This document shows positions 55,872 to 64,000 of a DNA stretch of 64,000 bases, in pieces. Under the pieces are notes generated by a model that ran no database searches, was not told where the DNA came from, and saw nothing but the letters and a program-made list of their open reading frames with translations. The stretch is taken from positions 60,256,832-60,320,831 of the forward strand of contig OX352761.1 in NCBI GenBank assembly GCA_947095585.1, read 5' to 3'. How positions within the stretch are numbered: position 1 is the stretch's first letter; the number at the start of each line of letters is the position of its first letter. The position numbers and the translations under genes were made by a program. The stretch is from Nephrocerus scutellatus. Taxonomy: Eukaryota > Arthropoda > Insecta > Diptera > Pipunculidae.

Positions 55872-56667
55872 TGTTCAGTTTGATAACAATGAATATACTA
55901 TGTTCTTAATAACCTCCGCTTACCGTGGGTCGGGGCTTGTCAAGGAAAATTAGTAGACGTTGATAGCTGGTTTTGAACTATATTTTATTCTACAGAATTT
56001 GGGATATTTATATAAAATTTTTAATGCCTTTTTAGTAACTACCGATAACATCCAACTGTGGGAACATGCTACATTGCATATTCCCAGTGGAAGTGCATAA
56101 TTGCACATTTAGCATAAAAATGACTGTTGATGCACAAGCCTTTTTGTGCTGTTGTAAAATTAAAACATTCACGACAAAATATTGATGTTGTAAAATAAAC
56201 CAAAACTTCAGGAAAAGGCAAAGCGAAAAGAAAAACACGATGATGAATTTTTGTCTCGATTTATTTCTTTCCAAAAAAAAAAAATTACAGCGTTCGATCG
56301 CACAAAAGTGAAAAAGGAAGTGAAGTTAAAACACATGACAGAGTGTCAAAAAAAAGAGAAAAGTAATAGACGAGTATGCTTGTATGAGCGCATCTAGATT
56401 AATGTAGTGCGTTTATTGCGTTGGTTGTCTTTGCTCCGACAATGACAATATCATATTATATAAACGAAATGTTTTAATAATAATGTGGGAATATGCTGCC
56501 ATTGCATTGCAGTAATAATTGTGTAAACCGTGGAAGTGAAAGATTGCACATTTAGCATAACAAATTACAATATCATATTATTATGAAGAAGCGTGTGCAA
56601 TCAGTCATGTTTTGTGACGGTGAGCAAACAGCTTGCTGACTGCTGATTTTTTGTTGATTCATCAACA
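55872..56667 (-). repeat. BEL 5' LTR, enlarged by a solo LTR
   Basis: Starts TGTTCAGTTTG and ends CATCAACA. 796 bp in total; removing the 317-bp solo LTR and its 5-bp duplication leaves 474 bp, matching the other LTR (473 bp). Confidence 0.92.
56125..56441. mobile_element. Solo LTR inserted in the BEL 5' LTR
   Basis: 317 bp, TG...CA (TGTTGATGCACAAGCC to TTGCTCCGACA), flanked by ATGAC at 56120-56124 and 56442-56446. The other BEL LTR has the empty site (AAAAATGACAATATC). The 5-bp duplication fits a BEL or copia-type element. Its parent family is not otherwise in the window. Confidence 0.88.
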
Positions 56668-56818
56668 ATAACCCAAAGATATCTCGCTTGATATTGGGAC
56701 TAAGTAGAAGTAATGTGAGAATCATTACCGGTTTCTAACAGTACATTGTAGACTGAAAGGGCACCTAAGGAAATTAAAATTATAAGAGGATGGCAGCTGC
56801 AGGGTCTGTGGAGAAGCG
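56668..56818. other. Short stretch of the locus between two LTR elements
   Basis: After the ATAAC duplication come 150 bp ending CTGTGGAGAAGCG, which join (across element F) to GGAGGACACCCTGTGG at 62464. No gene recognised. Confidence 0.5.
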
Positions 56819-58057
56819 TGTGAGGAACAAAATTCTTCACATTAGAATTTCTCCCACACAACATGTCTGAAAATAAATTCCAAGCCTTTTGTCATAGACA
56901 TAAAATTAAAGAAATAAAAACTCAAAATGTAGCTTTTAACAATCATTCATAGTTACCAACGCACTCTCTACAAAGTAACTCAAAAGTCACTCAATTTTCG
57001 GCGAAACGGCCAATATTTCGTTTTCCCCGAATTCGCCGGAGAAAACGTCTGTCCCCCTCGTGCTCAGGCAGTAGGTGCAGACGTACTCCCACGCATAGCA
57101 GACAAGAAGCAAAATACCATGTAACGGCTGGCGGTGTCAATGACCTGAGCACCGCTCAGACAAAAAAAACTACCAAGTGGGCTCCTGAGTTCCTTCCACT
57201 TTTCACAACAAATAGTTTAAGAGTACTACCTTACTATTATTGTTGAACTACATCCTGCCGAAAACCCAAATCCTCGACTAAATTTTCTTACAGCTACAGT
57301 GGTTCAAGAGTGCTACCTTGCCATTACGATTAACCCGTTCTCTCCCAAATTCTAGGAGCCAAGGGGTACAAGTACTTTGTACTTAAACCCATCGTTAACT
57401 CATAAACTTCCTTTCAGCTACAGTGGTTCAAGAGTGCTACCTTGCCACTACGATTAACCCGTTCTCTCCCAATTCTAGGAGCCAAGGGGTACAAGTACTT
57501 TGTACTTAAACCCATCGTTAACCCATAAACTTTCTTTCAGCTACAGTGGTTCAAGAGTGCTACCTTGCCACTACGATTAACCCGTTCTTTCCCAATTCTA
57601 GGAGCCAAGGGGTACAAGTACTTTGTACTTAAACCCATCGTTAACCCATAAACTTTCTTTCAGCTACAGTGGTTCAAGAGTGCTACCTTATCACTACGAT
57701 TAACCCGTTATCTCTCAATTCTAGGAGCCAAGGGGTACAAGTACTTTGTACTTAAACCCATCGTTAACCCATAAACTTTCTTTCAGCTACAGTGGTTCAA
57801 GAGTGCTACCTTGCCACTACGATTAACCCATTCTTTTCCTAGAAATAAAAGACACTTTGTACTTTTACTTTACAATTTTTAAAATTTTTTTAACGAATGT
57901 AAATCCAATGATTGAAACAGACACAAACAATTTTTGAAATAATAAAGAGATTCATTTAATTTTCCACAAACCCAAAACCATAAATTTTATTGTAACGACC
58001 CCCCTTATTGAACCCTGGTCACACTGAGTTCTACCCCGGCTGGGAAACTCCGTTACA
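56819..58057 (+). repeat. 5' LTR of element F, deletion derivative (1239 bp)
   Basis: TGTGAGGAACAAAATTC to CCGTTACA. Compared with the 3' LTR it lacks ~120 bp after CGTTTTCCCC (57027) and ~400 bp after AGTGGGCTC (57183), including the TATAAAA box. Contains five ~121-bp repeats (57293-57840) and AATAAA at 57941. Confidence 0.9.
57293..57840 (+). repeat. Five ~121-bp tandem repeats in the 5' LTR of element F
   Basis: Each unit begins GCTACAGTGGTTCAAGAGTG and contains GATTAACCCGTTCTCTCCC, GGAGCCAAGGGGTACAAG and the inverted pair AAGTAC-TTT-GTACTT. The last unit diverges after CATTCTTTTCC. Confidence 0.92.
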
Positions 58058-58140
58058 ATTGGCGCCCGAGCAGGGACCCTGGAATTTTAAACAAAATAAA
58101 AACTAAGCCAACAACCCAGTAATACCAGCACGAAGACAAT

Positions 58141-59295
58141 ATGGTCAGGACGAGCTGGGTGTACAACCTGTCGAAGGACGAGCTGAAGACCTATTTGAGT
58201 GAGTTCAGACTGGACAGTAATGGTGCACTCGATGAATTGAGGAAACGTTTCTCCAATTACATCACCGGGCGAGACGTTACGTCGGAGGACGAAACGCGTC
58301 TCACCGAATTAGAACGAATACACACTCGTAGCCAATCACCGCGGCCCCATATATCCCTGAACCCTCCGGATCCAGTGGAACACGATGAACCAAAGGGGGC
58401 TATAAACAGGACAGCGTCCTCAGCCCTACGAGAGGCAACAGCCACTCGAACTCCATCAGAAACACCAGGGACATCATATCCCATGTTTATCGACCAGGTA
58501 CGAAAGTGGTCAGTGCGGTACGACGGTGGCAAGGAACCTCTTTTATTTATCGAGGCTGGAAGAGCTCGCTGACGCCTACTCGTTTAACAAAGACCTCCTT
58601 CCAAGGACTATGCCCGAGTTACTTCGCGACCGAGCCCTACTGTGGTTCCGCAATAATAACCTGAAGTGGCAGGACTGGAACAGTTTCAAAGCAGACTTCC
58701 TGCAATTCTTCTTGCCCACAAGGTATTGGGAACGTCTGGACGATGAGATTCGCCAAAGACGACAGAAACAACAGGAACAATTTAAAGACTTCGTAATTGT
58801 GATGTAGAATATGATGAGGCACGCAAATTACCCCGAAGAAGAACAGGTGGAAAGGATCTTCCGAAACAGCCACCAAGAATATCAATATTATATCCGAAGA
58901 AAAGACTTCGGAAATCTCCGCGAGCTCATTGATCTAGCAGAGGACTACGAAGGTATCCAGGCAAACCAGGAGAGCGCAACGACGACACCTCGAAGAAGTC
59001 CACAGGAGAGGCATTGTATGGTGAACCAGCCTGAAGAAGGACCATACAATCCTCGAATGACTTGTCGATGGTGCCGACAGGAAGGCCACTTTCAAAAAGA
59101 ATGCACTAACCCTCGAGTGATTTTCTGCTGGGACTGTGGCCAACAGAGAATCAGGACAATTGACTGCTGCCGTCAACGTAACTCACACGCTGAGCATCGT
59201 CATTTGCCCCTGTCTGGCGAGAAATCAGCCCTGATCCAGGATAAACACAGAATTCTCGCCCGCATCATCATCAACCACGAACCCGTTCAGGCCAC
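58141..59295 (+). pseudogene. gag: Gag of element F with an N-terminal SAP-like motif, broken
   Basis: ATG at 58141. Residues 8-40 (YNLSKDELKTYLSEF...ALDELRKRF) look like a SAP domain, a short helix-turn-helix DNA/RNA-binding fold. A capsid-like part follows with LPRTMPELLRDRALLWFRNN, WNSFKADFLQFFLP and LIDLAEDYEGIQ, then a zinc finger CRWCRQEGHFQKEC (~59070-59105). About two bases missing near 58554 shift the frame, and an in-frame TAG (58805-58807) sits after DFVIVM. The frame runs on into the protease. Confidence 0.8.
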
Positions 59296-60276
59296 TATTG
59301 ACACCGGCGCATCCCGCAGGGCGCATCCCGCAGTTTCATCAGCGAAGCTTTTGCTGAAAGGTTTCGAAATTTGGACAACACCACCCCCGTGCAGATCCCA
59401 ATCAAAATAGCTAACGGAATTCAGACAACTGTCCGTCAGGAGTTAAGCGTCAACATTCTGTTTGGGGAATCCTTATGTTCACTGCGCCTGCTAGTGTTGC
59501 CGAACGCCGCTGATAACCTTACACTAGGAATGGACTTCCTTACAAGGACCAGAGCCACTTTTAGTTTCGGAGGTGAGTACTTAACACTTCAAACTTTATC
59601 AGCAGGTCCGGTTAAACGTCTGACATACAAAGCATTCCGAGAAGTTAAACCACCACAATTGCCAAAGACCCAACAGCCGCTGAAGCCAGACTTCGTGTTA
59701 GTCACACCACCCAGAAGAGGACGTCACAGCCGCCCAAAACCATTACAGGCGCCAAACGTCACAACATATACACTTCCAGGGTATCAAAAGTCGTCGCATC
59801 CTAAGTTAACAGCAAGGACAAGAGTTGACGAAAGTTATCTCCGTCCAAAACAGCGCAGTCCAAGAATTGACGAGAGACACTATAGTGTAAGGACTCTCGC
59901 CAAAGATTGTCACAGACGCCTTAGCAATCAGAATTACCAGAAGTTGCCCACAAAAGCTCAACAATCGTCATGGTTGACGAGTTCTTCCGTTACTCTAAAC
60001 CACCAGCAGTCAGAAAACCCATCGTCAAAAATCAAAGCAGCTTGTAGGAATCATCACCTTCGCCAGGAACATCAACTTGATCAAAAGCTGTCGAAGTCAC
60101 CGCAAACGTCGCTACAGACATCATATTCATCGCAGAAGCCACAGCAGTCACAGTCACCACAGCAGTCACATTCGCCACAGCATTCACAGTCGCCACAGCA
60201 GTCACATTCGCCACAGCAGTCACAGCCGCCACAGCCGCCACAGCCGCCACAGCCGTCCCAGTCGGAACAGCCATAA
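59296..60276 (+). pseudogene. Protease of element F with Gln/Ser/Pro-rich tail, frameshifted
   Basis: The active site ATIDTGAS lies at ~59296-59315. Right after it a 14-bp direct duplication (GGCGCATCCCGCAG at 59306-59319 and 59320-59333) shifts the frame. The other frame carries the rest: SVNILFGESLCSLRLLVLPN and LTLGMDFLTRTRATFSFGGE (retropepsin flap and second half). A basic linker and a repeat tail (SQSPQQSHSPQ type, ~60125-60270) follow, and the frame ends at 60276. No RT motif follows. Confidence 0.8.
60125..60270 (+). repeat. Coding minisatellite CACAGTCGCCACAG-type
   Basis: About ten copies of a 15-bp unit (CAGTCACATTCGCCA and variants) encode alternating Gln/Ser/Pro/His in the tail of the element F protein. 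The later units change TCA to GCC, giving QPPQPPQPPQP. Confidence 0.85.
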
Positions 60277-60579
60277 AACCAGCCCTCAAGAACCAAAGCA
60301 GCCCATAGGAATTATCACTGTTGCCAGAGCCAGAAACTTAATCAAAAGCATTCAAAATCGCCGCAAACATCGAAGAACAGCCATCCCAGTCGACGCAGTC
60401 GTCTGGAACCTCACAACACCTACCGCCGACAATAACTAACGCAGTCCCCAGAAGACTCAAAACGACAAGGAGCCGTATGAAGTTCAAAACCAGGTTTCGT
60501 GCACCTCCAACAGAGCGTCCGTTTCCAAGTACTAACTATTGGGAAGGGTAAGTACTTGTCCGCCGAAGCAACGGGGGAG

Positions 60580-62459
60580 AGTGAGGAACAAAATTCTTTA
60601 CATTAGAATTTCTCCCACACAACATGTCTGGAAATAATTTCCAAGCCTTTTGTCATAGACATAAAATTAAAGAAATAAAAACTCAAAATGTAGTTTTTAA
60701 CATTCATTCATAGTTACCAACGCACTCTCTACAAAGTAACTCAAAAGTCACTCAATTTTCGGCGAAACGGCCAATATTTCGTTTTCCCCTCTTTTTCTTT
60801 TCCTATTACAAGCAATAGGCGCATTTAGCAAAACCACCACCACGCAGATGCACAACGCATGGTCTTTTATCACGACATCAGTAGATCACTACGGCACACA
60901 GCAGCGAATTCGCCGGAGAAAACGTCTGTCCCCCTCGTGCTCAGGCAGTAGGTGCAGACGTACTCCCACGCATAGCAGACAAGAAGCAAAATACCATGTA
61001 ACGGCTGGCGGTGTCAATGACCTGAGCACCGCTCAGACAAAAAAAACTACCAAGTGGGCTCGCCAACGAATGCAGACAACAACATGCGTGTTCGAAACTG
61101 AGCTTATGCATACACACACACACACACACGGCGTAAGGCAGACAACAACATGCATAATCGCAACTGAGCGATTAAGAATTTATGCGTACACACACACGTT
61201 GCAAGGCCAGAAACATGTATACCATACATGTTGTTCTTCAAAGGAAACATCCTACGAAGAACATGTATATGTCAAACGCTCATACATGCGTCTGAATTTA
61301 TGGAAATCCAGCACAACAACAACGAACACGATGAAAACAAGAAGCCAACGGAAAACCAACCGCAGGGAAACAGTATAAAAGGAGCACGCAGCTCAAGCAA
61401 AAGGTCTATTCTTCCTGAGTTCCTTCCACTGTCCACACCTAATAGTTCAAGAGTACTACCTTGCTATTCTTCCTGAGTTCCTTCCACTTTTCACAACAAA
61501 TAGTTCAAGAGTACTACCTTACTATAATTGTTGAACTACATCCTGCCGAAAGCCCAAATCCTCGACTAAACTTTCTTTCAGCTACAGTGGTTCAAGAGTG
61601 CTACCTTACCACTACGATTAACCCGTTCTCTCCCAAATTCTAGGAGCCAAGGGGTACAAGTACTTTGTACTTAAACCCATCGTTAACCCATAAACTTCCT
61701 TTCAGCTACAGTGGTTCAAGAGTACTACCTTGCCACTACGATTAACCCGTTCTCTCCCAATTCTAGGAGCCAAGGGGTACAAGTACTTTGTACTTAAACC
61801 CATCGTTAACCCATAAACTTTCTTTCAGCTACAGTGGTTCAAGAGTGCTACCTTGCCACTACGATTAACCCGTTCTTTCCTAATTCTAGGAGCCAAGGGG
61901 TACAAGTACTTTGTACTTAAACCCATCGTTAACCCATAAACTTCCTTTCAGCTACAGTGGTTCAAGAGTGCTACCTTGCCACTACGATTAACCCGTTCTC
62001 TCCCAATTCTAGGAGCCAAGGGGTACATGTACTTTGTACTTAAACCCATCGTTAACCCATAAACTTTCTTTCAGCTACAGTGGTTCAAGAGTGCTACCTT
62101 GCCACTACGATTAACCCGTTCTCTCCCAATTCTAGGAGCCAAGGGGTACAAGTACTTTATACTTAAACCCATCGTTAACCCATAAACTTTCTTTCAGCTA
62201 CAGTGGTTCAAGAGTGCTACCTTGCCACTACGATTAACCCATTCTTTTCCTAGAAATAAAGGACACTTTGTACTTTTACTTTACAATTTTTTTAACGAAT
62301 GTAAATCCAATAATTGAAACAAACACAAACAATTTTTGAAATAATAAAGAGATTCATTTAATTTTCCACAAACCCAAAACCATAAATTTTATTGTAACGA
62401 CCCCCCTTATTGAACCCTGGTCACACTGAGTTCTACCCCGGCTGGGAAACTCCTTTACA
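60580..62459 (+). repeat. 3' LTR of element F (1880 bp)
   Basis: Holds a U3 with a CACACACA run (~61115), a TATAAAA box (61374-61380), a ~57-bp duplication (CTTCCTGAGTTCCTTCCACT at ~61410 and 61470), six ~121-bp repeats (61577-62250), AATAAA at 62343, and ends CTTTACA. Confidence 0.9.
61577..62250 (+). repeat. Six ~121-bp tandem repeats in the 3' LTR of element F
   Basis: Same unit as in the 5' LTR, one more copy. Single-base changes mark individual units, for example TACATGTAC at ~62026 and ACTTTATACTT at ~62155. Confidence 0.92.
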
Positions 62460-62463
62460 AGCG

Positions 62464-63270
62464 GAGGACACCCTGTGGCACCATCTCAATTAATGCGATC
62501 CAACAGAGAAAAGACCATGTTGGAGCCCACATAATCTCGAAGTCTGCGCGACATCCACTAATCCTACTCCATATCATTATGTTACTAAGAGCCATTGGTA
62601 TGGAGGAGGAGCTGTAGGATCGGTCATGTACTGTCCCCAAGCGCAAATCAGAGGGAATTGCAATATATCAACATGGGTCGTAGTGCTACTAGAATATTTC
62701 CCTCATCATTATATATATCATCATCATACGTGTGAATGATGATTGTAAAGGACCTCAAAGAAGTTGATTAAAACTACGCGTCATACGCGGTTACTAACAA
62801 ATTCACTATGAGACTAAGCTGTTAACCAAATTTCAGCTGGACTTGTGAAAATAGTGTAAAAAGAACCTCATAGTTTTAAAAAAACCTGAGCTTAGAAATA
62901 TTCATTATGAATGAAAATTTTAGCAAAGTACCAACAAAAAGTAGAAAAATCTACCTTTAAAACGCGACACGCGTGTCACACCCAGTTGAAAATAAACAAT
63001 GCACTACATCCAAAATCCACATAACGAGTTTGACTTTTTACTCTTAGTTTCCACCGAAAATTACGTTATTAATTTTACATTGGTAAATTTTTGTTACATG
63101 AATATGTGTTAGTATATTGATATCTTTGTACGAGTAGCATTTTGACGTTTCATAAAAGTGCGGTGGTTTTGTGTTTCAAAAATAATCAGAAATTCTATAA
63201 TCATTCTAAAAATTATTCGTACATATAACTTGATATACGAGTATGTAATTTAAGATAATTTCACATAAAA
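62464..63270. other. Locus sequence right of element F, no gene recognised
   Basis: AT-rich DNA with a perfect palindrome GACACGCGTGTC (~62964) and an ATCATCATC run near 62727. A 63-codon minus-strand frame (62455-62646) crosses the element F boundary and so cannot be an old gene. The last part is likely the 5' flank or intron region of the Harbinger sequence. Confidence 0.5.
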
Positions 63271-63450
63271 ATGGATGAGAATTATGCTAGAAGAGTTACT
63301 GCTACGGCTTTTGCTATAGTCATATGTAGTAATGTAGACCAAATATTAGAGAAAAGAAAGAGAAACAGTCCCAGGTGGTGGGTTCGTCCTATGTATACGG
63401 AGAAATACCGTAACCGTATGTTGCAGGCACCATCACATTCAGGATCCTAA
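63271..63450 (+). pseudogene. N-terminal exon of a PIF/Harbinger transposase
   Basis: ATG at 63271 opens 59 codons ending SHSGS and TAA. It contains RNSPRWWVRPMYTEKYRNRM, the R-WWVRP signature found at the start of many Harbinger transposases (HARBI1 family). What normally follows, a helix-turn-helix and the first catalytic aspartate, is missing. Either a deletion or an intron separates it from the next piece. Confidence 0.65.
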
Positions 63451-63499
63451 TTTTATAACTACAAACAGTTTTTTTTCTCTATTATTTTGCTAGCCGTTT

Positions 63500-64000
63500 G
63501 TGATTACATATATAGATTTATATTTGTGGATGTTGGTTCCCAAGGGCGTTAAAGTGATGGAGGTGTTTTAAAATATTCAACATTGGGAAAATTGCTTGCT
63601 TGCAATGGTAATGTACGAAAAGACGATGAAATTTTTGAAGACGATCCGGTTTTGCCATATTTTTTGTTAGGAGACGAAGCTTTCGGTTTGAAGTCCTTTA
63701 TGGTTACTCCATATTCTGGAAAGTCGTCCGGAACATTACATTACCAAAAATGCATTCTCCATTTCCGTCAATCGAAGGCTGGACGAGTAATCGAAAATGC
63801 ATTTGGCATTTTAACTGCTCGCTGGAGAATTCTAAAAACCTGTTTAGAAACTTCAATAGAATCTGCTGACCGAATAATCCAATCAACGGAGTGCCTTCAT
63901 AACTTTTGCCTGATGGAGGAAGAAACATCTCTACATCTCCCGATTTTATTGAAACATTTTGCACAAATTTGTGCCCCTCGGGCCTCTGGGCCGATTTTCT
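63500..64000 (+). pseudogene. C-terminal half of a PIF/Harbinger DDE transposase, open at the window edge
   Basis: Reads DYIYRFIFVDVGSQGR (second catalytic aspartate region), a TAA at 63550-63552, then SDGGVLKYSTLGKLLACNG, PYFLLGDEAFGLKSFMVTPY, QSKAGRVIENAFGILTARWR (catalytic Glu region, E intact) and DRIIQSTECLHNFC. After the TAA the frame is open for ~149 codons to the right edge. This is the DDE_Tnp_4 fold of PIF/Harbinger elements. The first catalytic aspartate block was not found, so the copy is dead as read unless an upstream exon was missed. Confidence 0.85.

Larger units (their letters stand above)
40610..56667 (-). mobile_element. Pao/BEL LTR retrotransposon with env-like gene, carrying three nested insertions
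   Basis: The minus-strand order is 5' LTR (55872-56667), primer binding site TTGGTCCTTCGAGCC (55871 down), gag with a DUF1759-type region, protease, RT, RNase H, integrase, env-like gene, purine tract GGAGGAGGAGGCAAAA (46739-46754) and 3' LTR (40610-40639 plus 46296-46738). ATAAC flanks both ends (40605-40609 and 56668-56672), the 5-bp duplication expected for BEL. Without insertions both LTRs are 473-474 bp and differ at about 15 positions (~3%). All three coding regions are disrupted. Nested within: element D in the 3' LTR, a SINE/LINE complex in pol, a solo LTR in the 5' LTR. Confidence 0.93.
56819..62459 (+). mobile_element. Element F: non-autonomous LTR retrotransposon with gag and protease only
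   Basis: LTRs at 56819-58057 and 60580-62459; target duplication AGCG (56815-56818 and 62460-62463). Primer site TGGCGCCCGAGCAGGGAC (58060-58077) is of tRNA-Lys type. Purine tract ACGGGGGAG lies at 60571-60579. The 2.5-kb interior encodes a broken gag and a protease, then a Gln/Ser/Pro repeat; no RT, RNase H or integrase residue is present. It would depend on another element's enzymes. Both coding parts are disrupted. Confidence 0.9.

Noticed and set aside
57293..57840. Regular ~121-bp repeats considered as a CRISPR array
   Set aside because: Units are near-identical throughout with no variable spacers, lie inside LTRs, and the DNA is eukaryotic.
60032..60296. Minus-strand Cys/Gly- or Ala/Val-rich frames over the element F repeat tail
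   Set aside because: They are antisense readings of the (CACAGTCGCCACAG)n minisatellite.
60848..61378. 176-codon plus-strand frame in the 3' LTR of element F
   Set aside because: It lies within U3, includes a CACACA run, and has no counterpart in the 5' LTR or in known families.
62455..62646. 63-codon minus-strand frame right of element F as a host gene
   Set aside because: It crosses the LTR end of element F, so it cannot predate the insertion and has no recognisable family.

Overview
This 64 kb window is eukaryotic, almost certainly insect, and most likely from a fly. The signs are AT-rich flanks, candidate introns of about 56-66 bp, Pao/BEL and CsRn1-type LTR elements, an mdg3/micropia-like element, an RTE-like non-LTR element, a tRNA-type SINE head and a PIF/Harbinger transposase. 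No intact host gene was recognised. Nearly all interpretable sequence is transposable element, on both strands, in layers that have been inserted, deleted and tandemly duplicated. This looks like heterochromatin or a transposon graveyard; that is inference.

Layout. 1-3870: minus-strand CsRn1-type Ty3/gypsy element (A). Its pol frame (PR-RT-RNase H-integrase) is fully open and runs off the left edge, while its gag is broken. 4039-7255: older related element (B) with two diverged LTRs, RNase H and integrase lost, and a mutated RT catalytic motif. 7256-11143: low-information DNA holding spliced-looking minus-strand exon fragments, irregular motif repeats, and a ~746/738 bp tandem duplication rich in potential hairpins. 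11144-36861: eight tandem units, mostly 3.2-4.1 kb, each carrying AT-rich flank plus the 5' UTR, endonuclease and partial RT of one defective RTE-like LINE. 36862-37577: the unique 3' end of that LINE.

37.6-40.6 kb: a primer-binding-site remnant and a decayed plus-strand Ty3/gypsy element (C) with its 3' LTR. 40610-56667: a Pao/BEL element with gag, PR, RT, RNase H, integrase and an env-like gene on the minus strand, flanked by a 5 bp target duplication (ATAAC). Its 3' LTR is split by a young mdg3/micropia-like element (D, 40640-46291, target duplication CTAT). Its pol is split by a SINE / gypsy-protease / LINE complex (about 51335-53665). Its 5' LTR holds a solo LTR (56125-56441, target duplication ATGAC). 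56819-62459: a non-autonomous LTR element (F) with a SAP-like gag and a protease but no RT, whose LTRs carry five or six ~121 bp repeats. 63271-64000: PIF/Harbinger transposase pieces open to the right edge.

The genes do not form a pathway. They record an insertion order: B is oldest by LTR divergence (~8-9%), then BEL (~3%), then D (~1%). The most unusual structure is the LINE array. All eight copies share the same internal RT deletion, so the array grew by DNA recombination from a dead founder and not by retrotransposition.
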